DNA of 25,896 nt, from IMG/VR virus record IMGVR_UViG_3300017788_000148, positions 1-25,896 of that record. The stretch is one strand, 5' to 3'. Shown here piece after piece: positions 14,698 to 21,602 of the stretch. Numbering within the stretch: the first letter of the stretch is position 1; every line of letters starts with the position of its first letter. A program made the translations under genes and the position numbers. Under the pieces are notes generated by a model that was not told the DNA's origin, searched no databases, and was given only the letters and a program-made list of their open reading frames with translations. The DNA comes from a virus.

Positions 14698-16074
14698 TTA
14701 AAGGACAATACTATAATCACCTTGGTCATACCAGCCTTCATACGATTTCATCCATTGTCCTTCTTGTTGAACATAGCGATATTGAATATTTGTAGTAAGA
14801 TTGGTCACATATTGTACCGTAGTAGATTCACTCGCATCAAATGACACGAACCATGACATTGAGGTTGAATTAAATTGTACTATATCGTTCGCGCTGGCTA
14901 CTAAATCTCCCCAAGCATCTGTTGGACTTCCTTCACTACCTACATCTTCAACAATCAAATATCTACGCCCATTTATTGGTCCAGGTAATCCAAAATTGGG
15001 TCCTTGAGTGATTGGATTGATTACCGCATCTATTGGATCAAGGGTATTTTGGGGTAAAGTGTCTTGATCAATATCGTAAATTAAGATTCTATCGTCTAAG
15101 GGATCTTGAACGATAGTGCCTACAATGTCGTCTTCCATATATGGATTTTGTAACCATATCTGACTTATGCCCGGCTTATATTTTCCATACACATTTAATA
15201 AACTACTCCAATACAAATTTGTATTAGGTGGTACAGGTTCTGATAATGTAGAATTTGATGGATCAAATGCTGAATCAGCAGGGAGCAATTGTAATCTATT
15301 TCCTAATAATAAAAGTTTATATCCGTATGGGGTGATTTTTTGTCTTGTACCTAATAATAAATCTTCATCTTGTATATCTTGCAAGGCTGTGCCTTTATAA
15401 ATGCTTGCAATAATTTTGTGTACAACACCCATCTTTTTAAGTTTGCTACTTGTGCTGATCCATATAGGCAAATAAAATTTCCAACTCATAACATCAATAG
15501 GATTATTACCACCTACTGGTATGCTACGTGAACTAAATGTTAATCCATCTTGATACACAACAGTTAATGAAGTCCAATCTATAAAATTATCGGTGCTTTG
15601 TATTTCTAAACTAGGGTTGAATAATGTACCTAATTGTTCTATCAACTGTAGTTTTTGATTATAATTAGTAGTCCAAAAATCCACCTGCATTCTTAGTGTA
15701 TAAGGCACTGGCATCAAACGTTCTACCGTAAATGCTTGACCTTGGACTTCTTCAAAAGTCTGTGTCTCTTGATTATATTGTCTTTGTCTAACATTTATTC
15801 TGTCAACAAAAAATGGTTCTTGAGTTCTACGTTGATCATATTCTAGACCAGTTATAAAATATGTAATAATAGGTGCACTTGGTAGTGTGCTTGCACTGTT
15901 GTTGGCAATAATAGTTGATACTTGCCTGCTTTGATCTCCATACATAACAGGTACACGAACTAATATGTCATTACCGTTTGGATCCTTGCCCTTAGTTACG
16001 TACCAGTTGCTAAAGATTTTTGCAAATTGTATTAAAAATCTGCGTATCTGATTGTCATAAAAAAATTGTGCCAT
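14698..16074 (-). CDS. 15: Tail sheath stabiliser/completion protein, T4 gp15-like
   Basis: Caps the contracted-tail end and joins tail to head neck. The N-terminus, FFYDNQIRRFLIQFAKIFSN, then LVRVPVMYGD, corresponds to the T4 gp15 opening (FYNSSFRR...LFSN...FIRVPITY). Residues 115-160, with PVPYTLRMQVDFWTTN and QLIEQLGTLFNP, match the central gp15 region. At 458 residues it is much longer than T4 gp15 (272). The extra C-terminal 200 residues form beta-rich modules of unknown function, as in marine relatives. It lies three bases after the gp14 stop, and the order 14-15 matches T4. Translation is probably coupled. Confidence 0.82.
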   Translation of the reverse strand: MAQFFYDNQIRRFLIQFAKIFSNWYVTKGKDPNGNDILVRVPVMYGDQSRQVSTIIANNSASTLPSAPIITYFITGLEYDQRRTQEPFFVDRINVRQRQYNQETQTFEEVQGQAFTVERLMPVPYTLRMQVDFWTTNYNQKLQLIEQLGTLFNPSLEIQSTDNFIDWTSLTVVYQDGLTFSSRSIPVGGNNPIDVMSWKFYLPIWISTSSKLKKMGVVHKIIASIYKGTALQDIQDEDLLLGTRQKITPYGYKLLLLGNRLQLLPADSAFDPSNSTLSEPVPPNTNLYWSSLLNVYGKYKPGISQIWLQNPYMEDDIVGTIVQDPLDDRILIYDIDQDTLPQNTLDPIDAVINPITQGPNFGLPGPINGRRYLIVEDVGSEGSPTDAWGDLVASANDIVQFNSTSMSWFVSFDASESTTVQYVTNLTTNIQYRYVQQEGQWMKSYEGWYDQGDYSIVL

Positions 16075-16077
16075 GTA

Positions 16078-17793
16078 TTACTCTATTGGTGGTAAATTGT
16101 CCGGTGCTAAAGCTAGTATACTTGATAATGGTTGAGCAGACGGTATCAACTTTTCTTGGTTATTACTGTAAATAACATCCTCGTTATTTATGAAGTTTGA
16201 CAATTGAGATTTATCTGTGGCTGTCATTCCTGTTTCTGTTCTTACGTTTGTTGATATACGAACCCATAATTTTCCATCCCAGCGGTAAAGTATTTGTGGA
16301 TTATAATCTATACGTAAGAAATAATCTCCGACTTGCGGATTTTGTGGGAAAGCAATACCGGCGCCGCTAGGTAATCCGTTAGGTGCGGTTCCATCTCCCG
16401 ACATGTAACCTGTTTCGTATCCAAAACTTCTTGGTGTGGAACGAGCAATAAATTGGAACGCTGGATCACAGTCCGCACGCCAGTCCATTTGTTGTGATAT
16501 AGTGCCCGTAAATCCTGACTGTTCGGGATCAGCATCAGCTGTAGCATATGTGTTATCAGCAGTACCGTATGGACCAGTTACTGGACCTAATGACTTGACT
16601 GATAGAATTTTATCTCCCTCTACGAATCCACTACTTGATTTGCTAACAGGCGAAACAGATTCAGTTACTTCTAAATGTGTTTGTACGAACTTATCAATTT
16701 TATCTGATAAATCTGCGTCTGCTGTCATATCCCAAATACTTTTTATTACATCCTTAGAAATTCTAATACCGACACTTGGATTTTTATATTTGTGATTACG
16801 CATATAAACAACGGTGCCGGAAACTGTACTTGGCGCACCGCCGCTATAAGTCACTACATTATAAGGCGGAGCAGGTTGATTCAACTGACCTGACGGCTGA
16901 TTATTATTAGCAAATACGCCGTAGGTTGGTACCACATACATCTTGCTATTATCATAACCTGCTTTAGGCAATATTCTTTTTGCTTCATCAAGTTGAGCAT
17001 TATTAATTTCAATATTCTTGTTGTATGTAGCAAGTATATCTTTGAGATTTTGATTGGGATCTAGTTCCCAATAAGTCGGATCAGGTGGTTTGATTCCTGC
17101 CGGTACTTCAATTTTACTAATATAATTTTTGTCACCGAAACTTACAACATAGCCAGGAGGATAAACTTTATCTTTCTCCCAATCACCTAAATAATTATCT
17201 GTATCGATTGGTTCTTTAAGTATGTTGCTAAATTCTTGACTGTCTACAAGTGGTTCACATTTGATACGCCATAAGTGAGGATACCAAGTCTGACTAAATC
17301 CTTCGCTGGCAAAGTTGGCGTCTGTGATTTGATAAAATCTTTTAAGCGCGACTGGTATGGTTTCTTTTAATGGATTATAATCTAGTAAGTGGGGTAGTTC
17401 TAATACATCCCCTACCATGAGTTTACGACCTATAATATCAATCATATCATTGTAGTGAACAACAATGAAAATAATATCGTTATTAAGAAATAATCCAAAC
17501 TGACTTAAATCAAAATCTAAATTCTGTACGTTATATTGACCTCTCAATCTATAAATGTTAGGATCATATTTGCGATCACGATTTTCTAAAAATAGTAAAT
17601 CTTGTATTTGAGTTGGCTCTGGACTGATATACTGAGGTTGAGTATAATCTGGGCTAGGAGTTTGTGCTTCCGGGCCTAAAAACTTGTGTATGTATAAATC
17701 AGTACCGCCTACGGTTAACGTTTCAGATATGGTTCTATCCAAATATCTATAGTCATTTTGTTTAGTAGGGCTATATAGCGATAGTTTTGGCAT
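16078..17793 (-). CDS. 14: Neck protein, T4 gp14-like, with added modules
   Basis: Part of the head-tail connector. Residues 75-190 hold the conserved part: YDPNIYRLRG, LDFDLSQFGLFL, GRKLMVGDVLELPHL, ALKRFYQITDA, TWYPHLWRIK and DSQEF, corresponding to the GDLIYFP...FEINWV region of T4 gp14. At 571 residues it is over twice T4 gp14 (256). Added parts include a CBM5/12-like motif (205-242), a long unmatched region, and a short module ending WDGKLWVRI (486-513). Identification is supported by the adjacent gp15. Its ATG lies exactly at the predicted start of a minus-strand late transcript, so it is probably leaderless. Confidence 0.78.
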   Translation of the reverse strand: MPKLSLYSPTKQNDYRYLDRTISETLTVGGTDLYIHKFLGPEAQTPSPDYTQPQYISPEPTQIQDLLFLENRDRKYDPNIYRLRGQYNVQNLDFDLSQFGLFLNNDIIFIVVHYNDMIDIIGRKLMVGDVLELPHLLDYNPLKETIPVALKRFYQITDANFASEGFSQTWYPHLWRIKCEPLVDSQEFSNILKEPIDTDNYLGDWEKDKVYPPGYVVSFGDKNYISKIEVPAGIKPPDPTYWELDPNQNLKDILATYNKNIEINNAQLDEAKRILPKAGYDNSKMYVVPTYGVFANNNQPSGQLNQPAPPYNVVTYSGGAPSTVSGTVVYMRNHKYKNPSVGIRISKDVIKSIWDMTADADLSDKIDKFVQTHLEVTESVSPVSKSSSGFVEGDKILSVKSLGPVTGPYGTADNTYATADADPEQSGFTGTISQQMDWRADCDPAFQFIARSTPRSFGYETGYMSGDGTAPNGLPSGAGIAFPQNPQVGDYFLRIDYNPQILYRWDGKLWVRISTNVRTETGMTATDKSQLSNFINNEDVIYSNNQEKLIPSAQPLSSILALAPDNLPPIE

Positions 17794-17798
17794 ATAAG

Positions 17799-17806
17799 TA
17801 TTTAGT
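17799..17806 (-). promoter_or_regulatory. T4-type late promoter (ACTAAATA), minus strand
   Basis: Two mismatches from TATAAATA, keeping the TAAATA core. The last A (base 17799) is exactly six bases before the gp14 ATG at 17793, predicting a leaderless gp14-gp15-NUDIX transcript. Confidence 0.6.
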
Positions 17807-17831
17807 GTAAAAACAATGACTTACAAAGGAC

Positions 17832-17860
17832 TTGACTTTACCCTTTTAATTTAGTAAAAT
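17832..17860 (+). promoter_or_regulatory. Sigma70-like promoter
   Basis: -35 TTGACT at 17832-17837 (one mismatch), 17-base spacer, -10 TAAAAT at 17855-17860. The start is expected near 17867, giving a 26-base leader with GGAG at 17883-17886. It is the only sigma70-like unit here with a normal leader. Confidence 0.8.
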
Positions 17861-17892
17861 TGTATAGTTAAGTAATACTAACGGAGCAGGTT

Positions 17893-19020
17893 ATGTCTAA
17901 ATCAAAGGATATTAAAGAGTTGCATCCTCGCGACCCTGACGCAAAGTACATTGGGCCTGAACCCAAATTTGATTATGAGTCGGTCAGTACTACGTGGGAC
18001 CTCGCAAAAGCATTTGGGTGGTACAATCACTTCTATGACAAGAAGGACGCCCGTGAGTTTATCGCACAGTATCTTGAAGTTGCAGGAAAGCAACAAGTTG
18101 CAAAAACGCTACGCCGTGTCAATGAGCGTCATGTCAAGCCCACATATGGCTGGCTAGCACGATGCATCGTTCGCGGTAGCGTAGTTGACAATGACACTCT
18201 TACTAAGTTGCAGGATGAGGTCAATCGTCTCATCGCACTGACTCAGCCTGAGGACACTACAGACGGTCCTGTTGTGTCTAATCGCCCCAATGTGCAGGAG
18301 ATCATGCGTGAGCGTACTCTGAATCTTGGTGGCGAACTTGAGGGATTGTGGGACGATTATTTAAAGAATGGTGCTGGTAAGGACGGCATTAAAGCAATTG
18401 ATGTGTTGTCTCAAAGCAACATATTGCCGCAGCACGTCCCAATTCTCATTGATGCTTGGCAGACTAAACTTGACGAATATAACGAAGTTATGTCAGGTAA
18501 AGATGAGCAATTGAACGAAGCCTATGAGCGTTTTGGCAAGATTCAGTTGCGTAATATCGTTAGCACTATTGAGACGGTCATCGCCGATCTTAACGCATAT
18601 ATCGGTATGAAGAAAGCAGGTAAGAAGCCCCGTGCTAAGAAGCCTGTACCGGTTGAGAAAGTCGTTCGTCGTCTCAAGTACCTTAAGACTTTTAAACTTG
18701 AGAAATTAGAACTGACTAGCATTAGCCCAACTAAGTTGCATGGCTGTAGTGAGGCTTGGGTCTATGACACCAAGAAGCGCAAACTTCATCACTACGTTGC
18801 TGACGAGTATACTAAGAGCATTGGTGTCAAGGGCAATACAGTGCTTGGGTTTTGTACTAAGGAATCGCAGATCAAAACATTGCGTAAGCCCGAAGAACAA
18901 ATCAAAGTGATTATGGGTAGCAAGCCGGCAGCACGTAAATTCTTTGATAGCATCAAGGCTGTGAGTGTTGCACCTAATGGACGCTTCAATGCTAACATGA
19001 TTATATTGAGGGCATTCTAA
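17893..19020 (+). CDS. Large conserved T4-like phage protein, unknown function
   Basis: A 375-residue, charged, soluble protein. The N-terminal helical domain includes WDLAKAFGWYNHFYDKKDAR (35-54) and YGWLARCIVRG. A lysine-rich segment with KKAGKKPRAKKPVPVEK (about 240-256) could bind nucleic acid. The C-terminal domain (265-375), with SEAWVYDTKKRKLHHYVA and GFCTKESQIKTLRKPEE, is strand-rich. I believe homologues occur in T4-like cyanophages and pelagiphages as a hypothetical protein. Its codons use C and G in third positions more than neighbouring genes, suggesting high early expression or different ancestry. Its promoter places it with early or middle genes, so a replication or transcription-takeover role is plausible but unproven. 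Confidence 0.75.
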   Translation: MSKSKDIKELHPRDPDAKYIGPEPKFDYESVSTTWDLAKAFGWYNHFYDKKDAREFIAQYLEVAGKQQVAKTLRRVNERHVKPTYGWLARCIVRGSVVDNDTLTKLQDEVNRLIALTQPEDTTDGPVVSNRPNVQEIMRERTLNLGGELEGLWDDYLKNGAGKDGIKAIDVLSQSNILPQHVPILIDAWQTKLDEYNEVMSGKDEQLNEAYERFGKIQLRNIVSTIETVIADLNAYIGMKKAGKKPRAKKPVPVEKVVRRLKYLKTFKLEKLELTSISPTKLHGCSEAWVYDTKKRKLHHYVADEYTKSIGVKGNTVLGFCTKESQIKTLRKPEEQIKVIMGSKPAARKFFDSIKAVSVAPNGRFNANMIILRAF

Positions 19021-19217
19021 TGAGTAAATATGAATTTCATCCCATCGAACAAAGAATGGGAACAATGATGCAAATTATAGACACCGCTATACTTTCAACT
19101 AATGATCGTAATGATCAGTTAATGTTGGCATGTGCTATGATGCAACGCACAAGAGAGATTTTTGATGCTGTATTGGCAGAAGAAGGTCGTAAAAAAATGT
19201 TTGAGGAATTAGTATGA
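19020..19217 (+). CDS. Small helical protein, unknown function
   Basis: A 65-residue, methionine-rich, all-helical protein (EQRMGTMMQIIDTAILSTND; QLMLACAMMQRTREIFDAVL). The ATG overlaps the previous stop (TAATG), and its own stop overlaps the MazG start (ATGA), so all three genes are translationally linked. There is no family I can name. It might assist the MazG-like enzyme or the upstream protein. Confidence 0.7.
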   Translation: MSKYEFHPIEQRMGTMMQIIDTAILSTNDRNDQLMLACAMMQRTREIFDAVLAEEGRKKMFEELV

Positions 19218-19663
19218 GTCAGGTAGATTTGAATAAGTATAAGGATTTTGTAGAGGCTGTCACAAGTGTCCAAAGTCAGGACCTTACTGAGTTTATGAAT
19301 CGTCTTGATCGTCTTGATGGCAACTATGAAGCATATGGTCCAGATGGTGAATACATCCATGGTCCAAATGTCAATGTACCACTATTGCTTTGTGGTGCTA
19401 TTGGTCTTGGCAGTGAGACCGGTGAGTTTCAAGAGATCGTAAAAAAGTGTGTGTTTCAGGGTAAGCCACTTAGTGAAGAAACACTATTTCATATGAAGAG
19501 GGAATTAGGGGATATCATGTGGTACTGGATCAATGCTTGTCGCTCACTTGGATTAGATCCTAATGATGTTGTTGCTGAGAATGTCAAGAAACTTGAAGCA
19601 CGATATCCGGGCGGCAAATTTGATGTATTTTATAGTGAAAATCGTAAAGTAAACGATCTTTAA
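19214..19663 (+). CDS. mazG: MazG-like nucleotide pyrophosphohydrolase
   Basis: Hydrolyses nucleoside triphosphates, or possibly the alarmone (p)ppGpp or other nucleotides, to monophosphates. The all-alpha MazG signature is clear: GSETGEFQE (66-74) with E71 and E74, then RELGDIMWY (96-104) with E97 and D100, with the K77/K78 pair between. At 149 residues it is a single-domain form. MazG is a recurrent accessory gene of marine T4-like phages. A GAGGAA ribosome site precedes the ATG. Residues 35-55 (DGNYEAYGPDGEYIHGPNVN) form an unusual N-terminal addition. Confidence 0.9.
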   Translation: MSQVDLNKYKDFVEAVTSVQSQDLTEFMNRLDRLDGNYEAYGPDGEYIHGPNVNVPLLLCGAIGLGSETGEFQEIVKKCVFQGKPLSEETLFHMKRELGDIMWYWINACRSLGLDPNDVVAENVKKLEARYPGGKFDVFYSENRKVNDL

Positions 19664-19674
19664 TATCTAAACTT

Positions 19675-19704
19675 ATTCCCGATAAATAATATATTATCGG
19701 GAAT
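19675..19704. repeat. Perfect 11-base inverted repeat containing a late promoter
   Basis: Arm ATTCCCGATAA (19675-19685) and its complement (19694-19704) flank an eight-base AT loop. The late element GATAAATA spans the left arm and the loop. It may end the MazG transcript, or control the gp13 promoter or mRNA. There is no long T run after it. Confidence 0.8.
19681..19688 (+). promoter_or_regulatory. T4-type late promoter (GATAAATA)
   Basis: Seven of eight consensus bases, 21 bases before the ATG at 19709. The expected start is 19694, the first base of the right arm of the surrounding repeat, with GGGAA as a weak ribosome site. Confidence 0.72.
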
Positions 19705-19708
19705 CTTT

Positions 19709-20494
19709 ATGGCAAACGATCCACTTTCAGTACCTACAAATCTTTCTTTACAAGAACTTAAAGAGCAGATGTTTAACAACCTAAGACTACGCTTAGGTGG
19801 CGATATTATAGATATAGAATTAGATCCTCAACACTATGAAGCATCATACGATTATGCTATAAAAGTTTACCGTCAACGTGCCCAAAATGCTAACATAGAA
19901 AGTTATACACTAATGACAATTATTAAGAACGTTGATACATATACTCTTCCTAGTGAGTTTGTAAACGTTCGTGCTATCTTTCGTAGAACTGTAGGCCTTG
20001 AGACTGGACCTAGTTCAACATCATTCGACCCATTCTCAAGTGCGATTCTTAACACATATCTGTTAAACTATAATTATACCGGTGGTATGGCAACATATGA
20101 TTTCTATGCAGGTTATGTAGAATTAGCAGCGCGTATGTTTGGTGGTTATGTTACATACACATTTAACCCAGTCACCAAAATATTAAAAGTTGTACGTGAC
20201 TTTAAAGGTACTGGTGAGCGCGTATTGATTTGGGCAGACGTTCAGCGCCCAGAATCTGAATTATTGCAGGATCCGGGTATTGGAATTTGGATAAACGATT
20301 TTATCTTCTCGCAATTAAAAATGATCATCGGCGAGGCGCGTGAAAAATTTGCTACAATCGCAGGTCCAGGCGGCGGTACATCATTAAATGGAACTGCATT
20401 GAAAGCAGAAGGTAAAGCAGATATGGAAAGATTGCTTGAAGATTTACGCCGTTATCAAGATTACAGTCAGCCGTTAACTTGGATACAGGGTTGA
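19709..20494 (+). CDS. 13: Neck protein, T4 gp13-like
   Basis: Head-completion neck protein that sits between the portal and gp14. A 261-residue protein, against 309 in T4. The segments IDIELDPQHYEASYDYAIKV and YRQRAQNANIESY (about 35-67), YTLPSEFVNVRAIFRRTVG (about 77-95) and the WADVQRPESELLQDPGIGIW region are characteristic of gp13 in marine T4-like phages. The C-terminus (AREKFATIAGPGGG...) also fits. In T4, genes 13, 14 and 15 are adjacent on one strand; here 13 is on the opposite strand from 14-15, with a different operon between them. Late promoter upstream. Confidence 0.85.
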   Translation: MANDPLSVPTNLSLQELKEQMFNNLRLRLGGDIIDIELDPQHYEASYDYAIKVYRQRAQNANIESYTLMTIIKNVDTYTLPSEFVNVRAIFRRTVGLETGPSSTSFDPFSSAILNTYLLNYNYTGGMATYDFYAGYVELAARMFGGYVTYTFNPVTKILKVVRDFKGTGERVLIWADVQRPESELLQDPGIGIWINDFIFSQLKMIIGEAREKFATIAGPGGGTSLNGTALKAEGKADMERLLEDLRRYQDYSQPLTWIQG

Positions 20495-20519
20495 TTTCAC
20501 TTTTTACTCTTGTTATAAT
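20491..20519 (+). promoter_or_regulatory. Sigma70-like promoter for dNMP kinase
   Basis: -35 TTGATT at 20491-20496 (overlapping the gp13 stop), 17-base spacer, perfect -10 TATAAT at 20514-20519. The expected start is 20526, the A of the ATG. Confidence 0.75.
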
Positions 20520-20525
20520 CAACAT

Positions 20526-21158
20526 ATGATCGTAGGTGTAGCAGGCTTCATAGGCAGCGGCAAAGATACTATTGCCGATTATCTAATCACATTCAAAGGG
20601 TTTCGTCGCATGAGTTATGCAGAACCTCTTAAGGATGCCATAGCCAGCATTTTTGGTTGGGATCGTGAATTACTTGAGGGTACAACAAAGTATAGCCGTG
20701 AATGGCGTGACACGATTGATCCGTGGTGGGCAGAACGACTTGATATAGCACATCTAACTCCACGCTGGGTATTACAACAATGGGGAACCGAGGTAGGTCG
20801 TAGAGCATTTCATGATGATATTTGGATTGCTAGTATTGAAAATAAATTACGATCTGTCAAAGATGATATTGTAATAAGTGATTGTCGTTTCCCTAATGAA
20901 CTCAAATCTATTAAACGTGCGGGCGGAATCACTATACGTGTTTCGCGCGGTGCTACTCCCGAATGGTATGACAGCGCAGTAGCCCTAAACAAAGGTTACT
21001 ATACTGTAGGTTACACGGAAGCAAGAAAAGTACTAGAGGACTATGACGTTCACGCTAGCGAATACAGTAGCGTAGGATTAGATTACGATTACTATGTTGA
21101 AAACAATGGAACTATTGATGAACTACATAGAAAGGTTGACTTAATAATCAACAGTTAA
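20526..21158 (+). CDS. 1: Deoxynucleoside monophosphate kinase, T4 gp1-like
   Basis: Phosphorylates dNMPs to dNDPs, feeding phage DNA synthesis. It has 210 residues, against 241 in T4. Walker A is GFIGSGKDT at residues 7-15. The stretches YAEPLKDAI and FGWDRELLEG, WVLQQWGTEVGR, and ISDCRFPNELKSI match the family's nucleotide-binding and lid regions. The ATG lies at the predicted transcription start, with no ribosome site. The gene is a single unit that converges on and overlaps the HNH-type gene by 18 bases. Confidence 0.93.
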   Translation: MIVGVAGFIGSGKDTIADYLITFKGFRRMSYAEPLKDAIASIFGWDRELLEGTTKYSREWRDTIDPWWAERLDIAHLTPRWVLQQWGTEVGRRAFHDDIWIASIENKLRSVKDDIVISDCRFPNELKSIKRAGGITIRVSRGATPEWYDSAVALNKGYYTVGYTEARKVLEDYDVHASEYSSVGLDYDYYVENNGTIDELHRKVDLIINS

Positions 21159-21539
21159 ATCCCCTCGCTTCCAAGTTATATCTTTACGTTTTATAATTTC
21201 AACACAGTTTAAACAGATAGTACGCAAGTTACTATGCTTTGCGTTTTTAAGATCTCCGTCAATATGAAATACAGTTAGTTGTGTATTATATACTGCTTTA
21301 AAACCGCAATTATCGCAGGCTATTTTCTTTTTATAGCCTGATTTTTCCCAACTCTTACGTTTGGGTTTAGTTTTGGTCTTCTTGCTACCGCATTCGTCAC
21401 ATATACTTCTATAATGACGTACATCGTTGCGGATATAGTTTACTGCACAATAATTCTTATTACACTGTTTACATATAGGTCTCACGTTGTATTTAATCAA
21501 AAACCTTTGAAGGTTTGCTAAAGTGGCTTTTTTTGCCAA
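21141..21539 (-). CDS. HNH-type nuclease with four CxxC motifs
   Basis: A 132-residue basic protein with four CxxC pairs (C23/C26, C47/C50, C75/C78, C109/C112), which could bind two zinc ions. The segment VFHIDGDLKNAKHSNLRTIC (90-109) has the HNH-like order H92, D94, N99, N104 before the last CxxC. HNH proteins in phages are often homing endonucleases or packaging nicking enzymes. The only usable start is a TTG at 21539, just after a stop in frame, with no ribosome site. The gene sits between dNMP kinase and the sheath gene on the opposite strand, a typical place for a mobile HNH insertion. Confidence 0.72.
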   Translation of the reverse strand: MAKKATLANLQRFLIKYNVRPICKQCNKNYCAVNYIRNDVRHYRSICDECGSKKTKTKPKRKSWEKSGYKKKIACDNCGFKAVYNTQLTVFHIDGDLKNAKHSNLRTICLNCVEIIKRKDITWKRGDLTVDY

Positions 21540-21543
21540 ATAC

Positions 21544-21551
21544 TATAAATA
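21544..21551 (+). promoter_or_regulatory. T4-type late promoter, perfect TATAAATA
   Basis: Exact late consensus. The expected start is 21557, giving a 46-base leader with a hairpin and a GTAGGAA ribosome site before the sheath ATG at 21603. Confidence 0.88.
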
Positions 21552-21563
21552 ATATTAAGCAAC

Positions 21564-21577
21564 AGGGTAGTTACCCT
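21564..21577 (+). repeat. Hairpin in the sheath mRNA leader
   Basis: AGGGTA and TACCCT are perfect complements around GT, so a small stem of three to four G-C-rich pairs can form near the 5' end of the sheath mRNA, upstream of the ribosome site. Confidence 0.5.
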
Positions 21578-21602
21578 TAAAATATAACGTAGGAATAAAA
21601 AA

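Noticed and set aside
16308-16547. Minus-strand open frame of 79 codons within gp14
   Set aside because: Same strand but different frame from gp14, no start signal, and the gp14 frame is intact throughout.
18706-19065. Minus-strand open frame of 119 codons
   Set aside because: Opposite to the conserved 17893 gene and the 19020 gene, without promoter, ribosome site or recognisable motif.
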